Below, piece by piece: positions 47,184-55,275 of a DNA stretch of 64,000 nucleotides. Under the pieces are notes generated by a model. The model had not been told where the DNA came from, searched no databases, and saw only the letters and a list, made by a program, of their open reading frames with translations. The DNA comes from WLMZ01 sp037139095. GTDB taxonomy: Bacteria; Actinomycetota; Acidimicrobiia; Acidimicrobiales; Ilumatobacteraceae. Positions within the stretch are counted from its first letter, which is position 1. The number at the start of each line of letters is the position of its first letter. The stretch spans positions 1 to 64,000 of the forward strand of contig JBAXHD010000005.1 in the NCBI GenBank assembly GCA_037139095.1, read 5' to 3'. A program made the translations under genes and the position numbers.

Positions 47184-47690
47184 ATGCCAAAACGCAACAG
47201 GGCAAACGAAAAGCGTAAGCAGTTCGGAACAGCGGCCGTCATACCAACGCCTGCTGCGGTCAAGTCCGATACCGCGCCTGCGGCAGCGGTGGTGGCTGCG
47301 CCAGTCGACGATGCTGCTACCCGCGACGCAAAGCGATTCGCTGAGGCGCTCAGGGCTCACGAGGCAGCCGACCAAGCCGAGCGCGAACGAGTGCGGCTCG
47401 AAACCGAGCAGATGCAGCACCACGAAACGCTCAAGGCCAACAAGCAGCGTGCCGCCGATCTCATTAAGCAACTGCGCGGACAAGACCGCGCCCGCCAACG
47501 TCGTGTCGAAGCCGAGGCCGCGTATCGCGTTGCGCTCGCCGAACTACAAGAGTTCGAAACTGGCGAGCGGCCAGCTTGGGCCCCGGAAGTCGAAGTTGAA
47601 GACGACATCGAATCCGATTCGCACGACGACTCTTCTGAGTCCGCCGACGACAACTCCCTAGGTGACGACGCGGCGTCTGCGCCCGAGTGA
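47184..47690 (+). CDS. Hypothetical charged coiled-coil protein
   Basis: Protein of 168 residues, highly charged. The N-terminus is basic (MPKRNRANEKRKQFG) and Ala/Pro-rich. A long helical stretch (RDAKRFAEALRAHEAADQAERERV) follows, continuing to about residue 125. The tail is acidic and Ser-rich (DDIESDSHDDSSESADD). It resembles no enzyme that I know. It overlaps the DMT transporter GTG start (GTGA). Another frame at 47173-47661 is a shadow with poorer codon use. Confidence 0.55.
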   Translation: MPKRNRANEKRKQFGTAAVIPTPAAVKSDTAPAAAVVAAPVDDAATRDAKRFAEALRAHEAADQAERERVRLETEQMQHHETLKANKQRAADLIKQLRGQDRARQRRVEAEAAYRVALAELQEFETGERPAWAPEVEVEDDIESDSHDDSSESADDNSLGDDAASAPE

Positions 47691-48592
47691 CCATCGTGAG
47701 CGGCGAGCCACCCATCGCCAGGGCGGCCACTCTTGAGCGTGCCGCGCCGTGGCTCTTTGTGGCGTTTTGGAGCACCGGTTTCATCGTTGCGCGCTACGGC
47801 ACCGAAGACGCAGGCCCGCTTACCTTCCTGACAGTGCGCCTCGCCGCAGCTGCTGTATTGCTCTGGATCGTTGCCGCGGCCACGCACGCCCCAGCCATCA
47901 ATCGGCGCCAGATCACGTGGGCTTCAGTCACCGGCCTCGGCATGCACGCGATGTATCTCGGCGGAGTGTTTGTAGCCATCGCTCATGGGCTCCCTTCCGG
48001 ACTCGGCGCGCTCATCGCTGGGTTGCATCCAGTCATCACATCGTTGGCAGCGCGTTGGCTGCTCAACGAACGGCTCTGGCCTCGCCAATGGCTTGGCGTG
48101 TCGCTGGGCATGGTCGGCGTGCTTGCCGTGGTCGTCGATCGCTTGCGCGCCCATTCGGGCGGCATCACCACCTTTACCTTGTGCGCAATGACCGTGGCCG
48201 TTGTTGGCATGGCTGGCGGAACGTTGGTGCAGCGGTCTCACGGCGCGCGGATGCCGTTACTGCGCGGCACAGCAGTGCAGTACTCGGCCGCTGCTGTCAT
48301 CGTTTCAGTCGGGGCTATCGGCAACGAGCACTGGAAGTTTCACTCGACACCGCGCCTGTGGTTCTCGCTGGCGTGGGCGTTGCTGGTGCTATCCATCGCA
48401 GCAGTGCTGATCATGATGGTGCTGTTGCAGCGTCATGCAGCGGCGCGAGTGAGCAGCCTGTTCTTTCTCACGCCAGCGCTCAGCACCATCGAAGGCGCGA
48501 TCTTGTTTGGCGAACGCCTTGGCCTGCTTGCGCTGATCGGTTTTGTGGTGGCGCTTGCAGGAGTGTGGTTGACCACTCGTCAGCCGGTGTAG
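47687..48592 (+). CDS. EamA/DMT-family transporter
   Basis: Membrane protein of 301 residues with about ten hydrophobic segments, in two EamA repeats: FVAFWSTGFIVARYGTEDAGPLTF and FFLTPALSTIEGAILFGERLGL. The drug/metabolite transporter superfamily exports amino acids, nucleobases and similar metabolites. GTG at 47687 overlaps the stop of the preceding gene. It converges on the aminotransferase gene with a 13-base overlap. Confidence 0.86.
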   Translation: MTIVSGEPPIARAATLERAAPWLFVAFWSTGFIVARYGTEDAGPLTFLTVRLAAAAVLLWIVAAATHAPAINRRQITWASVTGLGMHAMYLGGVFVAIAHGLPSGLGALIAGLHPVITSLAARWLLNERLWPRQWLGVSLGMVGVLAVVVDRLRAHSGGITTFTLCAMTVAVVGMAGGTLVQRSHGARMPLLRGTAVQYSAAAVIVSVGAIGNEHWKFHSTPRLWFSLAWALLVLSIAAVLIMMVLLQRHAAARVSSLFFLTPALSTIEGAILFGERLGLLALIGFVVALAGVWLTTRQPV

Positions 48593-49932
48593 TGCTGATC
48601 AGCCAGTTCGAGAACTTCGTCGATGATGGCGATGCCGGCACGGGCTTCGTCGGCCGGTGTGTTGATTGGCGGCACCACGTACAAGCGGTTGAAGTGCGTG
48701 AATGGCCATAGGCCACGCTGCTTGCATGCTGCTGCAAGATCAACCATTGGTTGGGCGGCGGCGCCGACAGCGTTGAACGGAACCAACGGGGCACGTGTCT
48801 CGCGGTTGGTCACCAAATCGAGTGCCCAGAAGGCACCGAGGCCGCGCACTTGTCCGATTGATGGGTGCTTGGCGGCGAGCTTGGCAAGCTCTGGCCCGAT
48901 GACATCAGAGCCCAGTGTGCGGGCGTAGTCGATGAGGCCTTCTTCTTTGAAGATGTTGATGCTGGCGACGGCCGAAGCGCACGCCAACACATGGCCGCTG
49001 TAGGTGAGCCCGCCGGGGTACTGGCGATCGCGGAACGTGTCGGCGATGCGTTGGCTGATGATGACGCCACCGAGTGGGATGTAACCGCTGTTGCTGCCCT
49101 TGGCGAAGGTGATCAGGTCGGGGGTGACATCCCAGTGGTTCACAGCGAACCATTCGCCGCAGCGGCCAAAGCCAGCCATCACTTCGTCGGCGATGTACAC
49201 AATGCCGTGCTCGTCGCAGATGTCGCGCACACCCTGCAGGTAGCCAGGAGGCGGAACGAGAATGCCGTTGGTGCCCACCACGCTCTCGAGGATGATGCAG
49301 GCAATGGTGCCCGGACCCTCGACCATGATGGTCTCGCGCAGGTGCTGCAGGGCGCGCTCTGATTCTTGGATTTCGTCGGCGCTGTGGAATGGGCTGCGAT
49401 AGGCGAAGGGTCCCCAGAAGTGAACAACGCCCGACACGCCAGTCTCACCGCTCCAGCGGCGTGGGTCGCCAGTGACAGCAATGGCGCCGCCGGTGGCACC
49501 GTGATAGCTGCGGTAGGTAGCGAGCACCTTCTGGCGGCCGGTGTGCAGACGCGACATGCGAATCGCGTTGTCGGTTGCCTCGGCTCCACCGTTGGTGAAG
49601 AACACCATGTTCAAATCGCCGGGCGCCAACTCGGCAATGAGTCGTGCGGCCTCGCTGCGGGCTTCGTTGGCATGGAACGGAGCGATGGTGCACAACTTGC
49701 CGGCTTGCTCTTGAATCGCCGCAACAAGCTTGGGGTGTTGGTGCCCAATGTTCACGTTCACGAGTTGGCTCGAGAAGTCGAGGTAGCGCTTGCCGTTCTC
49801 GTCCCAGAACCAGCTGCCCTCGGCGCCGGCGACCACGATGGGCTTCAGCGCGCCCTGCGCTGACCAACTGTGGAACACGTGGCTTCGGTCGTTGATGTAG
49901 GCGTCTGATTGAGGAGCTTCGAGAGCAGTCAT
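48580..49932 (-). CDS. Class III aminotransferase (probably beta-amino acid)
   Basis: PLP-dependent class III (omega) aminotransferase of 450 residues. The PLP-binding Lys is in LITFAKGSNSGYIPLGG; other marks are FTNGGAEATDNAIRM, YIADEVMAGFGRCGEW and YRSYHGATGGA. The family includes beta-alanine:pyruvate and GABA aminotransferases. Next to the dihydropyrimidinase cluster, the likely substrate is beta-alanine or beta-aminoisobutyrate, giving the semialdehyde used by MmsA. This is inferred from position. It converges on the DMT transporter gene. Confidence 0.86.
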   Translation of the reverse strand: MTALEAPQSDAYINDRSHVFHSWSAQGALKPIVVAGAEGSWFWDENGKRYLDFSSQLVNVNIGHQHPKLVAAIQEQAGKLCTIAPFHANEARSEAARLIAELAPGDLNMVFFTNGGAEATDNAIRMSRLHTGRQKVLATYRSYHGATGGAIAVTGDPRRWSGETGVSGVVHFWGPFAYRSPFHSADEIQESERALQHLRETIMVEGPGTIACIILESVVGTNGILVPPPGYLQGVRDICDEHGIVYIADEVMAGFGRCGEWFAVNHWDVTPDLITFAKGSNSGYIPLGGVIISQRIADTFRDRQYPGGLTYSGHVLACASAVASINIFKEEGLIDYARTLGSDVIGPELAKLAAKHPSIGQVRGLGAFWALDLVTNRETRAPLVPFNAVGAAAQPMVDLAAACKQRGLWPFTHFNRLYVVPPINTPADEARAGIAIIDEVLELADQHYTG

Positions 49933-49988
49933 GGGTGCATCGTATTCGCTTGAGATGAGGCGTGCAGGTTCGATCTGTGGTCACTTGT

Positions 49989-50007
49989 CAAGATTCGTTG
50001 AATCTTG
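49989..50007. promoter_or_regulatory. Inverted repeat CAAGATT-N5-AATCTTG
   Basis: Two 7-base arms (49989-49995 and 50001-50007) are exactly complementary, with spacer CGTTG. It sits in the 105-base region between the divergent aminotransferase (start 49932) and dienelactone hydrolase (start 50038) genes, so a repressor or activator site for one or both is plausible. No regulator gene is adjacent. A chance palindrome cannot be excluded. Confidence 0.35.
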
Positions 50008-50037
50008 CTGCCCGGCGACCGCACTACAGTCGCACCC

Positions 50038-50706
50038 ATGGGCGAATCGATCACATTCAGGAGCAACGGCGGCACATGCGAGGGGTACCTCGCTGGAGAC
50101 AGCGGACCCGGAGTCGTTGTCATCCAAGAGTGGTGGGGTCTGAACGATCACATCAAGGACATTGTCGATCGTGTGGCTGCTGAGGGGTTCGTTGCTCTTG
50201 CCCCCGATCTGTATCACGGCGCCTCGGCCACCGAGCCCGATGGTGCTGGCAAGTTGATGATGGGCTTAAACATCGTTGAGGCCGCCAAAGATATGTCGGG
50301 CGCTATCGATGTGCTGCAGCAGCGCACGGGTCGCAACACGGTTGGCGTCACCGGATTCTGCATGGGCGGCGGACTCGCGCTGGTTGCTGCGTGTCATCGT
50401 CCCGACGCGGTGGCGGCGGTGGCGCCGTTCTACGGGCTTATCCCGTGGGTAAGCGCTCAGCCCGATTGGTCGGCATTGGCCGCCAAGGTCGAGGGCCACT
50501 ACGCCGCCGACGACGCGTTCTTCACGCCCGACAACGCGGCGGCGCTACAAGCCCAATTGCGTGATCTCAGCAAGGACGCCACGCTGCACGTGTACGACGG
50601 ATGCGACCACGCATTCTTCAACGACACGCGCCCCGAGGTCTACAACGCAGCGGCTGCCGCCACCGCGTGGGACCGCACCATCGACCTGTTCCGAACCACG
50701 CTCTAG
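50038..50706 (+). CDS. Dienelactone hydrolase family protein
   Basis: Alpha/beta hydrolase of 222 residues of the dienelactone hydrolase family. The nucleophile is Cys in GVTGFCMGGGLA, the catalytic His is in YDGCDHAFFND, and WWGLNDHIKDIVDRVA is typical. True DLH opens dienelactone in chloroaromatic breakdown, but most actinobacterial members have unknown substrates. It is divergent from the aminotransferase gene. Its 3' end runs into a repeat-rich convergent spacer. Confidence 0.86.
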   Translation: MGESITFRSNGGTCEGYLAGDSGPGVVVIQEWWGLNDHIKDIVDRVAAEGFVALAPDLYHGASATEPDGAGKLMMGLNIVEAAKDMSGAIDVLQQRTGRNTVGVTGFCMGGGLALVAACHRPDAVAAVAPFYGLIPWVSAQPDWSALAAKVEGHYAADDAFFTPDNAAALQAQLRDLSKDATLHVYDGCDHAFFNDTRPEVYNAAAAATAWDRTIDLFRTTL

Positions 50707-50757
50707 CCGTGCTTCGGCGGCATCCACCGTCCCACGTCCCACGTCCACCGTTCCTGC

Positions 50758-50826
50758 ACCCCCAAGTTTGTTGAAGACTTCAGGTTGGGGGTTGACCAAT
50801 TGTCTTCAACAAAACGTTTGTTGAAG
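50758..50826. repeat. Nested inverted repeats in the convergent spacer
   Basis: ACCCCCAA (50758-50765) and TTGGGGGT (50785-50792) are exactly complementary and enclose the 5' copy of a second repeat. GTTTGTTGAAGAC (50766-50778) pairs with GTCTTCAACAAA (50802-50813), 12 perfect base pairs, and a third copy GTTTGTTGAAG follows at 50816-50826. The structure could end transcription from both the hydrolase and the CitE-like gene, or be a binding site or a repeat-element remnant. Confidence 0.6.
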
Positions 50827-50832
50827 CGAAAT

Positions 50833-50860
50833 GGTGAGCGGTGAGCGGTGAGCGGTGAGC
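50833..50860. repeat. Four tandem copies of GGTGAGC
   Basis: Four perfect, back-to-back copies of the 7-base unit GGTGAGC, in the spacer between the DLH gene and the convergent CitE-like gene. Slightly upstream, the CCCACGT-type unit is also repeated (about 50730-50746). Short tandem repeats like these can vary in number between strains; no gene reads through them. Confidence 0.75.
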
Positions 50861-50889
50861 AGTAATCGTTGATCGGATGGCGGTGACGG

Positions 50890-51774
50890 TTACAGCGCGG
50901 CGATGGCGTCGGCAGTAGCGATGGCCCGTCGGGCGTTTTCTACGTGCAGATTCTCGATCATGCGGCCATCGACCGTGATGACACCGCGGCCGTCGGCGAG
51001 GCCCTCTTGGAACGCAGCGATAACGCGACGGGCGTGATCTACTTCGTCGGCAGTTGGCGCCCACACGTCGTTGGCGATCTCAACCTGCGACGGGTGGATG
51101 AGGGTCTTGCCGTCGAAGCCCATCTCGGCGCCTTGCACGCACTCGGCGCGGAAACCGTCGAGATCTTTCACGTCGTTGTACACGCCGTCGAGGATGACTT
51201 TGCCGGCCTCGCGTGCTGCGGCCAAGGCAACGGCGAGATGCGGCACCAATGGTTGACGGCCTGGCACCAGCCGAGCGCGGAGCTCGCGGGCAAGGTCGTT
51301 GGTGCCCATCACGAGCACCGTCACACGTGAATGTGCGGCGATATGGCGCACGTCGAAGATGGCAGTTGGGGTCTCGATCATCGCCCAGATGTTCATGCTT
51401 TCGGGAGCGCCAGAGGCGCGCAGGATGGACGACACCAACTCGATGGTTTCGACCGAAGACACCTTGGGGATCACCACGGCCGACGCGCCCGACTTCGCGG
51501 CGGCAGCGAGATCGTCGGCTCCCCACGGGGTGTCGAGACCGTTGCAGCGGATGGTCAATTCGCGATGGCCGTATTCGCCAGAAGCCACAGCGGCGCATGC
51601 GTTCACGCGGGCTGACTCCTTGGCATCGGGGGCAACAGCGTCTTCGAGATCGAAGATGATTGCATCGGCAGGCAATGTCTTGGCCTTCTCGAGCGCCCGC
51701 TCGTTTGCGGCGGGCATGTAGAGCACCGAGCGTCGTGGGCGCAACGAAGCACTGTTGTCAGAGTGGGTTGTCAT
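50890..51774 (-). CDS. HpcH/HpaI aldolase / CitE-like protein, shorter paralogue
   Basis: CitE-like protein of 294 residues (RRSVLYMPAANERALEKAKTL, IIFDLEDAVAPDAK, VVIPKVSSVETIEL, WAMIETPTAIFDV and GKTLIHPSQVEIAN). Glu and Asp in the IFDLEDAV and MIETPTAI segments match the Mg and CoA-ester sites. Paralogues act as malyl-CoA thioesterase, malyl-CoA lyase or citrate lyase beta. Lying 12 bases after the longer malyl-CoA-lyase-like gene, it may be the (3S)-malyl-CoA thioesterase partner of that enzyme. The activity is not proven. Confidence 0.85.
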   Translation of the reverse strand: MTTHSDNSASLRPRRSVLYMPAANERALEKAKTLPADAIIFDLEDAVAPDAKESARVNACAAVASGEYGHRELTIRCNGLDTPWGADDLAAAAKSGASAVVIPKVSSVETIELVSSILRASGAPESMNIWAMIETPTAIFDVRHIAAHSRVTVLVMGTNDLARELRARLVPGRQPLVPHLAVALAAAREAGKVILDGVYNDVKDLDGFRAECVQGAEMGFDGKTLIHPSQVEIANDVWAPTADEVDHARRVIAAFQEGLADGRGVITVDGRMIENLHVENARRAIATADAIAAL

Positions 51775-51786
51775 GATGTGTTCCTG

Positions 51787-52836
51787 TCAGAAGCCGTACG
51801 AGGCGGCGAGTTCGGGATCGCGTGAAGCGAGTTGGCGGGCCAGTTCGACGACCACTTTGCACTGCTTGACCGAGGCGTCGTCTTCCATCTTGCCGTCGAG
51901 CATGATGGCGCCAGTGCCGTCGCCCATTGCGTCGATGACGCGCTGAGCCTGAGCGACATCGGATGGTCGTGGGCTGAACACGCGCTTGGCAATATCGATC
52001 TGCACAGGGTGCAGGCTCCATGCGCCAACGCAGCCGAGCAGATAGGCATTGCGGAACTGGTCTTCGCACGCAACAACATCTTTGATGTCGCCGAACGGGC
52101 CGTAGAACGGCAGCAACCCAAACGTGACGCACGCATCGACCATGCGCGCAATGGTGTAGTGCCACAGGTCTTGCTGATAGGTGGGTCGAGCGGCATCGGG
52201 GTTGGCTGCATCGGGGTCGGCGCGCACCAAATAGTCGGGATGGCCGCCGCCCACGCGGGTGGTCTTCATCCGTCGATTCGCGGCGAGGTCGGCAGGTCCG
52301 AGCGAGAGGCCTTGCATACGTGGCGAGGCGCCGCAGATGGCTTCGATGTTGGCAACGCCGCGGGCTGTTTCGAGAATTGCATGCACGAGCAACGGCTTCT
52401 TCAAGCCAGCTTTTGCTTCGAGCTGCGCAAGCAGGCGATCGACGTAATGAATGTCTTCGGGACCCTCGACCTTGGGGATCATGATGACATCGAGCTTGTC
52501 GCCAATCTCGGTGACCAGCGTGACGAGATCGTCGAGACCCCATGGTGAATCGAGGCTGTTCACGCGGGTCCACAACTGGGTGTTACCCATGTCGATAGTG
52601 CGGCCCACCTCGACGAGGCCAGCGCGAGCGGCCTCTTTCTCGGCCATCGGAACGGCGTCTTCGAGGTTGCCGAGCAAGATGTCGACAGTGGGGACAATGT
52701 CGGGAAGCTTGGCCACCATCTTTGCGTTTGCCGGCGGGAAGAAGTGGATCACTCTGCTCGGACGGAACGGAATTTCGTGGATGGGGTCGGGAGCTCCGAC
52801 GGCCAGCGGTTTGAAGAAATCTCTGGGACTACGCAC
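51787..52836 (-). CDS. Malyl-CoA / beta-methylmalyl-CoA lyase-like protein
   Basis: CitE-superfamily protein of 349 residues, the longer type like L-malyl-CoA/beta-methylmalyl-CoA lyase (Mcl1). Features: RVIHFFPPANAKMVAK, ILLGNLEDAVPMAEK, IMIPKVEGPEDI, HAILETARGVANIEAI, GLSLGPADLAANRR and SLHPVQIDIAKRVF. These enzymes split malyl-CoA to acetyl-CoA and glyoxylate, or methylmalyl-CoA to propionyl-CoA and glyoxylate. The adjacent CitE-like gene and the nearby methylsuccinyl-CoA-dehydrogenase-like gene support a role in the ethylmalonyl-CoA or 3-hydroxypropionate type pathway. Confidence 0.86.
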   Translation of the reverse strand: MRSPRDFFKPLAVGAPDPIHEIPFRPSRVIHFFPPANAKMVAKLPDIVPTVDILLGNLEDAVPMAEKEAARAGLVEVGRTIDMGNTQLWTRVNSLDSPWGLDDLVTLVTEIGDKLDVIMIPKVEGPEDIHYVDRLLAQLEAKAGLKKPLLVHAILETARGVANIEAICGASPRMQGLSLGPADLAANRRMKTTRVGGGHPDYLVRADPDAANPDAARPTYQQDLWHYTIARMVDACVTFGLLPFYGPFGDIKDVVACEDQFRNAYLLGCVGAWSLHPVQIDIAKRVFSPRPSDVAQAQRVIDAMGDGTGAIMLDGKMEDDASVKQCKVVVELARQLASRDPELAASYGF

Positions 52837-52880
52837 CTCGTCAGGCTAATGGATCAGCCCTCCATCGGTATTGTGCCGAG

Positions 52881-53555
52881 GTGACGAAATTTGATGCGAT
52901 GCTCTTCGATGCCGGTGGCGTGTTCCTCCTACCCGACCCCACGGTGTTGGCTCCGCTGTTGGCGCCTTACGGCGGCGACCCGAGCATTCAGGCGCATGTG
53001 CGAGCGCACTACAGCGGCATGGCAGCGAAGTCGGCCGCCGGATCTACCGAGTCGTTCTGGGGCGACTACAACCTCGCCTATGTCGAGGCGGTTGGTGTGC
53101 CTGCCCACGATGTTGACTACGCGGCCCACGTACTCGAACGCACCCGTAATGCCTTTGTGTGGCGATGGCCGATGGCCGACTCGGTTGAGGCGCTCGCCCG
53201 GCTGGTTGCCAACGGTATGCCGGTGGGCGTGGTGTCGAACGCCAGCGGCCAGATCGAAGAGGTCTTGCAGCGAAGCGGCGTGTGCCAAGTTGGCGACGGT
53301 CCGCTCACCTCGGTTCGCGTCATTATTGACAGTCACGTAGTGGGCGTGGCCAAGCCAGATGCGCGCATCTTTGACCACGCGCTCGTTCACTTCGAGGGCA
53401 TTGATCCGGCTCGCATCGCGTACATCGGCGACTCGGTCACGATGGACGTAGGCGGGGCGCGTTCCGCTGGCCTTCATCCGATTTTGCTCGACCCATTTGG
53501 CGACCACGTGGGCGCCGACTTTGATCGAATTGAGTCGATGCTCGAACTGCTGTAA
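52881..53555 (+). CDS. HAD-family hydrolase
   Basis: Haloacid-dehalogenase-fold protein of 224 residues. Motif I is MLFDAGGVF, with the nucleophile Asp but Gly at +2 in place of the usual acid-base Asp. Motif II region is VGVVSNASGQIEE, and motif III/IV VGVAKPDARIF and AYIGDSVTMDV. A phosphatase is the default for this shape, but the altered motif I makes that uncertain. The start is a GTG at 52881. It stands alone, divergent from the Mcl-like gene. Confidence 0.8.
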   Translation: MTKFDAMLFDAGGVFLLPDPTVLAPLLAPYGGDPSIQAHVRAHYSGMAAKSAAGSTESFWGDYNLAYVEAVGVPAHDVDYAAHVLERTRNAFVWRWPMADSVEALARLVANGMPVGVVSNASGQIEEVLQRSGVCQVGDGPLTSVRVIIDSHVVGVAKPDARIFDHALVHFEGIDPARIAYIGDSVTMDVGGARSAGLHPILLDPFGDHVGADFDRIESMLELL

Positions 53556-53584
53556 TCGGCCCGAAGGCCAACCGGCACGAACGC

Positions 53585-55198
53585 TTAGGCGTTGCTTGCC
53601 TCGACGAGACGACGTGCGATCACCTTGAGGCACAGTGTCTCGTCGGCACCTTCGAAGATGCTCAGCACGCGGGCGTCGACGAACAGACGGCTCACTGCGT
53701 ATTCCTCGGCGTAGCCCATGCCGCCATGAATCTGCATGGCCTCACGGCTCACCCATTCGGCGGCACGACACACGTAAGCCTTCACCATGCTGGCCTCGGT
53801 GGTGCCTTCACCCTTGCCCATCAACGTGGCTACGTGGTACGAGAACTGACGGCCGGCCTGAATGAGTACAGCCATGCGGCCAAGCTTGGCCTGCGTGAGC
53901 TGATAGTCGATGATGTTCGAGCCAAACACCTTGCGGTTCTGGGCGTAGTTGAGCGCTGCTTCGTAGGCGGCCTGCATCAGGCCAACGGCGCGCGCTGCTG
54001 TTTGCAAGCGTCCGTTCTCGAAGCCCTCCATTTGGTAGTAGAAGCCGCGGCCCTTGCCGGTCTCTTCGCCGATGAGGTTCTCGGCGGGCACCCACCAGTT
54101 TTCGAGAGCGATCTCGTAGCTGTGCATACCGCGGTAGCCGATGGTGTCGATGGGGCGACCCTCCATGCGGCCAGCGGTGCCGTCGGCGCGGGTGGGCTGG
54201 CTGAACTCGAAGCCGTGGGCTTGGCCCAGCGGCTTGGGCACGATGAAGACGCTGAGGCCGCGGTGGGTCTTGCTGCGATCGGGATCGGTGCGGGCCAACA
54301 GCATGAGCACGTTGGCGCGAGCGGCAAATGTGCACCAGGTCTTTACGCCGTTGATCACGTAGCCGGGCTCGCCATTGGGGCCGTCGGCGGCAACGGCACT
54401 GACCGTGACGCCAGCGACATCGCTGCCGAAGTCGGGCTCGGTTACTGCAACAGCAGCCATCACTTCGGCGGTTGCCAACTTGGGCAGCCACTCTTGCTTT
54501 TGAGCTTCGGTGCCGCCCTTCACCAAGGCGCGGGTGAGGATCTCGGGGCGGGTAATCAGCGAGCCGCCAATGCCGAGCGAGCCACGCGACAGTTCTTCGG
54601 TGGCCACGACCATCGCCATGTATTCGCCGTCGCCGCCTTCGCTGAAGCCGCCGTATTCGACTGGAACACTGAGGCCAAAGGCACCCATGTCGGCGAGACC
54701 GCTGATGATCTTCTCGGGCACATCGGCGTTGTGACGATGTACGTGCTCTGCCTCGGGCGCAATGACTTTGTCGGCGAACGAGCGGAACGTGTCTTGCACC
54801 ATCTCGAAATCGCTGTCGAGGTGGCGAGGTCCGGCGAGATGCGCCAAGGATGCCAAGAACTCGGGGTTGCGGTATGTCTCAAGGAACGAATGCACGGCAC
54901 TCATCGGTGCTGTCTGCACACCCCACGCTGACTCGCGTCCGGTGATGCGAGTGATCAGATCGTGAGCCATGTCGGCGGTGTAGGCACAAGTGATCTTGCC
55001 CTCGGTGTCGCCTTTGGCGCCGTAGTCGAGCATGGCGCGTGCAGTTGCTACCGCTGAGGCAGCATGAGCGATGTCGTAGGCCACCACTTGGTGGATATCG
55101 GGACCGCCGCTCGCGGCCATGTGACGGATTGCTTTACCGACCACGCTCTGGGCGAGTTCGATAACTTCGTGGGCGGCCTGCAGATCTGGAGCGGTCAT
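53585..55198 (-). CDS. mcd: Acyl-CoA dehydrogenase, (2S)-methylsuccinyl-CoA dehydrogenase-like
   Basis: Acyl-CoA dehydrogenase of 537 residues, longer than the normal 380. The extra roughly 150 residues are an N-terminal helical extension (AHEVIELAQSVVGKAIRHMA, VVAYDIAHAASAVATARAM), as in methylsuccinyl-CoA dehydrogenase of the ethylmalonyl-CoA pathway. The core has ISGLADMGAFGLSVPVEYGG, VAVTEPDFGSDVAG, NGVKTWCTFAARA and MQIHGGMGYAEEYAVSRL. The assignment rests on length and the extension pattern, with support from the Mcl-like gene nearby. An unrelated long-type dehydrogenase is possible. Confidence 0.75.
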   Translation of the reverse strand: MTAPDLQAAHEVIELAQSVVGKAIRHMAASGGPDIHQVVAYDIAHAASAVATARAMLDYGAKGDTEGKITCAYTADMAHDLITRITGRESAWGVQTAPMSAVHSFLETYRNPEFLASLAHLAGPRHLDSDFEMVQDTFRSFADKVIAPEAEHVHRHNADVPEKIISGLADMGAFGLSVPVEYGGFSEGGDGEYMAMVVATEELSRGSLGIGGSLITRPEILTRALVKGGTEAQKQEWLPKLATAEVMAAVAVTEPDFGSDVAGVTVSAVAADGPNGEPGYVINGVKTWCTFAARANVLMLLARTDPDRSKTHRGLSVFIVPKPLGQAHGFEFSQPTRADGTAGRMEGRPIDTIGYRGMHSYEIALENWWVPAENLIGEETGKGRGFYYQMEGFENGRLQTAARAVGLMQAAYEAALNYAQNRKVFGSNIIDYQLTQAKLGRMAVLIQAGRQFSYHVATLMGKGEGTTEASMVKAYVCRAAEWVSREAMQIHGGMGYAEEYAVSRLFVDARVLSIFEGADETLCLKVIARRLVEASNA

Positions 55199-55275
55199 GG
55201 GCGCAAGATTATCTATTCACCAGTAAAACGCAGAATCTGAAGGACAAACGTCACGTTGGGTGGCAAACTCGGCCA

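Noticed and set aside
53558..53569. GGCC-CGAA-GGCC as a bidirectional terminator between the HAD and Mcd-like genes
   Set aside because: The stem is only 4 bp with no T tract, too weak to support a call.
53726..54931. 401-codon plus-strand open frame
   Set aside because: It is antisense to the methylsuccinyl-CoA-dehydrogenase-like gene over its whole length. High GC at third codon positions makes such frames; the translated sequence shows no family pattern.
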